Positions 60,400 to 64,000 of a stretch of 64,000 nt of DNA are shown one piece after another; the stretch's first letter is position 1, and every line of letters starts with the position of its first letter. The notes below the pieces were generated by a model. It worked only from the letters and a program-made list of their open reading frames with translations. It had not been told where the DNA came from and did not search any database. This stretch comes from HXMU1420-13 sp034669965 (GTDB lineage: Bacteria > Bacteroidota > Rhodothermia > Balneolales > Balneolaceae), in NCBI GenBank assembly GCA_034669965.1, contig JAXMOK010000001.1, forward strand, positions 124,001-188,000, written 5' to 3'. A program made the translations under genes and the position numbers.

Positions 60400-60792
60400 A
60401 TGCAGAAGGAGGCTTTCCGAAATGCCATACTTTATAATTACGATTTCATTGATCAAAATGATCTTTCGGATAGTCTTACATTCAATAGATATAAAACACT
60501 GTTTGGAGACTCCTTTGATTTTGCTCTAAGTGAAGGAAAACCTTTGTTAGATAAAGAAACTACTTTAGTAGAGTGGCGGAGTTTATTCAAAGAAAATAAA
60601 GCAACAACTAAACTTACTATTGATCGAGTAGAAGTTTCTGAAAATATGGCCTATTCACTTTATCATTATGAAGTAGTTTTGACAAATATTAAAACTGGTG
60701 ATTTATACTTTGAAAAAACTCAGTCAGCCGTTGCTATTCTTCGAAAGAATAAAAAAGGAGAATGGAAATTTGAAGTGCTAAGTTATAATTAG
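60400..60792 (+). CDS. NTF2/SnoaL-like small protein of unknown function
   Basis: A 130-residue protein whose pattern suggests an NTF2-like cone fold: an N-terminal helix (EAFRNAILYNYDFIDQNDLSDSLTF), then KPLLDKETTLVEWRSLFKENKATTKLTIDRVEVSENMAYSLYHYEVVLTNIKTGDLYFEKTQSAVAILRKNKKGEWKFEVLSYN. The last strands match DUF4440/SnoaL proteins. No signal peptide or catalytic residues could be assigned. It may be N-terminally short. It is in line with its neighbours, but gaps of 81 and 56 bases make an operon uncertain. Confidence 0.6.
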   Translation: MQKEAFRNAILYNYDFIDQNDLSDSLTFNRYKTLFGDSFDFALSEGKPLLDKETTLVEWRSLFKENKATTKLTIDRVEVSENMAYSLYHYEVVLTNIKTGDLYFEKTQSAVAILRKNKKGEWKFEVLSYN

Positions 60793-60848
60793 AAACAAAG
60801 CGTTATCTATGCATAACAAGAACCGATCGATTTAAATAAGACGAAATA

Positions 60849-61382
60849 ATGCAGAGAATAATTTACTACGTAGCAACTTCAATAGATGGATTCATTGCAG
60901 GACACAACGACAATATAAGTGACTTTGCGGCAAGTGGAAAAGGTGTTGACAAATACGTGGCAGATTTACAAGAATTTAAGACTGTGATAATGGGTAGGAG
61001 AACCTATGAATTTGGATATCAATATGGACTTGAACCAGGTCAACCTGCTTATCCTCATATGGAGCACTTTATTTTTTCCGGTTCGTTGAAAATTGAAAAA
61101 TTAGCCGACTCAGTTCACATTGAGAAATTATCCATCGACCGAATAAATGATATAAAACAGTCTTCTAAAACTGACATTTACTTATGCGGAGGTGGAGAAT
61201 TCGCAGGTTGGCTATTAGAAAATGGGCTCATAGATCAACTGAAGTTGAAATTAAATCCTATTATTCTTGGAACTGGAATTCGACTTTTTGGCAATTCGAA
61301 GGCAAAAGCTAAATGGACACTGACAGAAACCGAATCATTTGAAGACGGCCTAAAAATTCTAACCTATGATATTGAAAAATAA
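60849..61382 (+). CDS. RibD C-terminal domain / dihydrofolate-reductase-fold protein
   Basis: A 177-residue protein of the RibD_C family. MQRIIYYVATSIDGFIAGHNDNISDF is the typical N-terminus; VIMGRRTYEFG and TDIYLCGGGEFAGWLLENGLIDQLKLKLNPIILGTGIRLF are the nucleotide-binding signatures. Such proteins are NADPH-dependent reductases; many are stand-alone accessory genes of unknown substrate. It is preceded by a stretch with GCGTTATC and CATAACAAG that resembles integron core ends but lacks partner arms. Confidence 0.88.
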   Translation: MQRIIYYVATSIDGFIAGHNDNISDFAASGKGVDKYVADLQEFKTVIMGRRTYEFGYQYGLEPGQPAYPHMEHFIFSGSLKIEKLADSVHIEKLSIDRINDIKQSSKTDIYLCGGGEFAGWLLENGLIDQLKLKLNPIILGTGIRLFGNSKAKAKWTLTETESFEDGLKILTYDIEK

Positions 61383-61501
61383 TTAAGCGATTCCCGCCAA
61401 ACCTTCGCTAAAAGTCTTTGACGTATATGCTTCGCTGAAAAGTCGGGCGATAATTCAAAGCTCCTCTTCTCGTTCGTCAACCGTCGTAAGTCATTCGTCG
61501 T

Positions 61502-63622
61502 CTACCTCTTCAACAAGCTAATCGCGAAGCCACCGCCTTCCGCTAATTGAATGGTTAGCAAAGATGATCTGTCGACTTCAATTTCTTCAATCTTGATTGC
61601 CGTTGGGTTGTCATCCCAATGAGCATCTTCGGCATCTTTATAGATTACCACATCGTACTCGGCATCCCCTTCCAGAAAATCGAAATCGATAGTTAGTTCA
61701 CGAGCTTCTTCGTTGGTGATTCCACCTACAAACCAGTTTCCGGTTTCGCGTTCTTCACGAGCGATGGTTACATAATCACCAACTTCGCCATTCATCACAA
61801 TGCTCTGCTCCCAATCTACCCCAACATCGCGGATAAACTGCAATGCCGGTTGACCTTCATAATTCTCAGGTAAATCGGCTGCCATTTGTACCGGGCTATA
61901 AATCACCACATACAACGCCAATTGCTGTGCCAGCGTGGTACTCACTTGATTATCATCACGATACGGATCTAGTTTGATGTTGAAAATCCCCGGTGTGAAA
62001 TCAATCGGTCCAGCCAGCATTCGAGTAAAGGCAATCTTTGGTAAATGATCCGGTGGGTTTCCGCCATCCATTGCCCATGCGTTAAATTCTTGTCCGCGCA
62101 AACCTTCGCGAGAAATCAAATTCGGGTAAGTGCGTCGGAGTCCCGTTGCTTTAATCGGCTCATGAATATTCAACGCCACCTGATATTCAGCAGCTTTCAC
62201 AGTTGATAAGTTGTAGTGGTTCACCATCCATTGCCCGTGGTGGTATTCTCCATCCGGAATAATCGGCCCTACATAACCCGTTTTTACCGAGTGCATATTA
62301 TACTTTTGCATGAGTGCGTAAGCAGTATCTATTAGCTGCTCGTAGGTTCTTGGAGCCGCTGAAGTCTCATGGTGCATGATAATCTCCACACCTCGTTCGG
62401 TTGCATAGCGCACAACTTCGTCGATATCGTAATCCGGATAAGGTGTTACAAAATCGAATACCCCTTCGCGATCGGGGAAACCAATCCAACGCGCCCAGCC
62501 GGTGTTCCATCCTTCAATCAACAGCCCTTTTATTCCGTTTTCGGAGGCAAAATCGATATAGCGTTTTGCGTTTTCGGTGGTCGCACCATGACGAACAGAC
62601 GTAGCTTCGTCGGTATTCCACGTGCTCATATCCTGCGTTTGCTCATAATCCCAAGTGGCAATTCCAAGGTGCATTTCCCACCATATTCCCATGTATTTCA
62701 TCGGGGTGAACCAGCTCACATCGCCTAATTTATTTGGCTCATTCAGGTTCACAATCAATCTCGATTCTATCAAATCACCGGCGTTATCCGTGATCTGAAT
62801 AGATCTCCAAGGTGTAGCAAAAGGAAGCGCCCGTTTTACTGCATGACCTAATCGGTCCGACTTCACCAAACTGCTTCTCATCGAAAGATTGGTGGTGTCA
62901 ACGAGTAAGGTCATTCCTGCATAATCCCACAAATTTGCTTCATGGAAGCTTAAATGGGTGCCGTCATCCATGCGCATGGTAACTGGGGTATTAACCGAAT
63001 TTTCAGGGATGTGTGTAGCAATTAAATTGGCAAGATTTGCACGATACGGATCTACTTCAATTTCAGAAAACTTCGATTCGGTGTACAATTGCTCGTAAAT
63101 ATCCCAATCGCCCGGTTGCCACCAAGTAGTATGATCGCCTGTAAGATTAAATTCTGTGCGTTCGTCGGATATGGTAAGTGTATCCTGCCCTTTTTGCTCG
63201 TGAAAGTAGTATCGAAAAGCCACACCGTCATCATATGCTCGAAAGTATAGATCAATTTTCCGATTTGGAAGACCTTCTTCTTCCAATTCTACTTTCATCT
63301 CGTTGTAGTGATTGAGCACTTCACGCTGCTCGCCCCAAGGCATCTCCCATGTTTCTTTGGTTGAGGATTTCTTCCCTCCCACCATCACAAAATTACCAGC
63401 CATCGGGGACTGATCGTTGAATTCGAAACCCATGGTTGAAGTTTCGATAATTTCGGTTCCTTCTTTGGTCACACGATAAGTCGGTGCACCTTCATAATCC
63501 AAAAGAAATTCGATTGCCAGGTTACCGGATGGAGATTCTAGTGTGGTGTCGGTTAAATTACCTGAGCACCCTAAAATTGAAGCGATGGCAAATATCAACA
63601 ATACTGCAAATAGTCGAAGCAT
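61502..63622 (-). CDS. GH97 alpha-glucosidase, SusB type (lipoprotein)
   Basis: A 706-residue lipoprotein (lipobox ILGC near residue 19). It has the three-part GH97 layout: N-terminal beta-super-sandwich, TIM barrel and C-terminal beta domain. The barrel holds KYMGIWWEMHLG and the block LNIHEPIKATGLRRTYPNLISREGLRGQEFNAWAMDGGNPPDHL. The three acidic residues (HEP, REG and GQE) have spacings of 18 and 6 residues, the same as Glu508, Glu526 and Glu532 of B. thetaiotaomicron SusB, so the inverting mechanism is expected and not the retaining Asp type. It would cleave alpha-1,4 and other alpha-glucosides in the periplasm or at the surface. A partial gene precedes it on the same strand by 48 bases. 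Confidence 0.93.
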   Translation of the reverse strand: MLRLFAVLLIFAIASILGCSGNLTDTTLESPSGNLAIEFLLDYEGAPTYRVTKEGTEIIETSTMGFEFNDQSPMAGNFVMVGGKKSSTKETWEMPWGEQREVLNHYNEMKVELEEEGLPNRKIDLYFRAYDDGVAFRYYFHEQKGQDTLTISDERTEFNLTGDHTTWWQPGDWDIYEQLYTESKFSEIEVDPYRANLANLIATHIPENSVNTPVTMRMDDGTHLSFHEANLWDYAGMTLLVDTTNLSMRSSLVKSDRLGHAVKRALPFATPWRSIQITDNAGDLIESRLIVNLNEPNKLGDVSWFTPMKYMGIWWEMHLGIATWDYEQTQDMSTWNTDEATSVRHGATTENAKRYIDFASENGIKGLLIEGWNTGWARWIGFPDREGVFDFVTPYPDYDIDEVVRYATERGVEIIMHHETSAAPRTYEQLIDTAYALMQKYNMHSVKTGYVGPIIPDGEYHHGQWMVNHYNLSTVKAAEYQVALNIHEPIKATGLRRTYPNLISREGLRGQEFNAWAMDGGNPPDHLPKIAFTRMLAGPIDFTPGIFNIKLDPYRDDNQVSTTLAQQLALYVVIYSPVQMAADLPENYEGQPALQFIRDVGVDWEQSIVMNGEVGDYVTIAREERETGNWFVGGITNEEARELTIDFDFLEGDAEYDVVIYKDAEDAHWDDNPTAIKIEEIEVDRSSLLTIQLAEGGGFAISLLKR

Positions 63623-63670
63623 GGCACTATAGTTAGAGTAGATTTGAATAGTAAGTGGAACGGAAGAGAC

Positions 63671-64000
63671 TTAAAACTGTGCTCGCAAATTCAGCATTTT
63701 ATCAAGTCCTAAGATGGTATAACGTCCGTTTCCGGCACGTTCCATAATAATCTGATGACGGAGATTCATCGTTCCGTTAATATCTTTTCGTGCGATTTTT
63801 CTAGCTGCCACATTAACGGTATGAGCCTGCAAATCGGAGTAAGTAGCTGAACCACTGCCGGTAATTGCAACGATTATTTTATCCTCAGGACTGTAGTTCG
63901 CGTAAATAACGCTGGTATTTCTAAAACTTGTAGAGCCTGCCCGTTCTTTATTTCTTATTTCGTAAGCTGCTGCGCGCCCACCCGAGTATATAGTGACAAA
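63671..64000 (-). CDS. C-terminal part of an unidentified protein (starts beyond window)
   Basis: An open frame runs from the right edge to a TAA at 63671-63673, giving the last 109 residues of a protein. It reads FVTIYSGGRAAAYEIRNK at the cut, then VIYANYSPEDKIIVAITGSG, and ends RYTILGLDKMLNLRAQF. Alternating polar and hydrophobic residues suggest beta strands; a secreted or outer-membrane protein is possible. No family is recognised. It is 48 bases upstream of the GH97 gene on the same strand and probably shares its transcript. Confidence 0.7.
   Translation of the reverse strand, partial: FVTIYSGGRAAAYEIRNKERAGSTSFRNTSVIYANYSPEDKIIVAITGSGSATYSDLQAHTVNVAARKIARKDINGTMNLRHQIIMERAGNGRYTILGLDKMLNLRAQF

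Noticed and set aside
60792..60848. GCGTTATC followed by CATAACAAG, like adjoining attC core ends
   Set aside because: No complementary arms could be found on either side, so this is not a supportable attC; the words are short and AT-rich.
61383..61501. TTCGCTAAAAGTC and TTCGCTGAAAAGTC direct repeats
   Set aside because: Short and imperfect; no further copies in the window and no linked function.
1..64000. Search for CRISPR arrays, tRNA and rRNA genes
   Set aside because: No regularly spaced direct repeats and no tRNA T-arm (GGTTCGAATCC-like) or rRNA motif was seen by eye; a covariance search would be needed to exclude a small RNA.

Overview
The window is about 64 kb of a Gram-negative chromosome from the FCB group, most likely Balneolota or a close relative (Rhodothermota-like). 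The sequence evidence is a type IX secretion sorting tail of the NPFNPSTTI type, a TonB receptor with a carboxypeptidase-regulatory-like N-terminus paired with a beta-helix lipoprotein, a GH97 SusB-type glucosidase, an ABC permease/M1 peptidase fusion, and moderately AT-rich DNA. The species is an inference. No rRNA, tRNA or CRISPR array was seen.

Layout. Positions 1-10010 (minus strand) hold housekeeping and envelope genes: uppS (cut by the window edge), ribH, a PHP phosphoesterase, an S41 protease, a LysM lytic transglycosylase, NAD synthetase and a secreted nuclease. Positions 10199-13416 (plus) hold a small secreted propeller protein and a lipoprotein six-hairpin glycosidase. Positions 13762-24892 (minus) hold folE2 with a pterin synthase, a TonB receptor/lipoprotein pair, ftsH, thiL and an ExbB/ExbD operon with an extra small membrane protein. 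Then come a 1.15-kilo-residue outer-membrane protein, dsbD, the ribosomal genes rpsF-rpsR-rplI and a pterin dehydratase (25064-32150). An antiporter, a BamA-like barrel, a desaturase, uppP and a MoxR ATPase lie at 32326-37821.

Two accessory islands stand out. At 38148-40894 a NUDIX/winged-helix (NrtR-like) gene is divergent from an SPFH coiled-coil gene overlapping a diverged NAD-kinase-like gene. Their shared control region carries two perfect 13-bp elements in inverted orientation, which suggests a regulated nucleotide-linked module. At 48670-51158, after clpC and a block of intergenic repeats, lies what looks like a miniature integron: a divergent tyrosine recombinase, an attI-like gap, and two gene cassettes each ending in an attC-like imperfect inverted repeat. 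The first 8 bases of each cassette are exactly complementary to the start of its own attC. The recombinase seems to lack the extra helix insertion typical of IntI, so this is either a non-canonical integron or an Xer-like recombinase beside attC sites.

The array abuts the 3' end of a six-gene minus-strand operon (51161-58359): a YtrA-like GntR regulator, two ABC ATPases, two small permeases and a permease fused to an M1 aminopeptidase. An AT-rich patch (58360-61400) follows, with small accessory genes and a decayed DUF1801 gene. The window ends with a GH97 alpha-glucosidase and the C-terminus of another gene. Three separate genes (folE2, a eukaryote-like pyruvoyltetrahydropterin synthase and a carbinolamine dehydratase) suggest that this organism makes and recycles a tetrahydrobiopterin-type cofactor.
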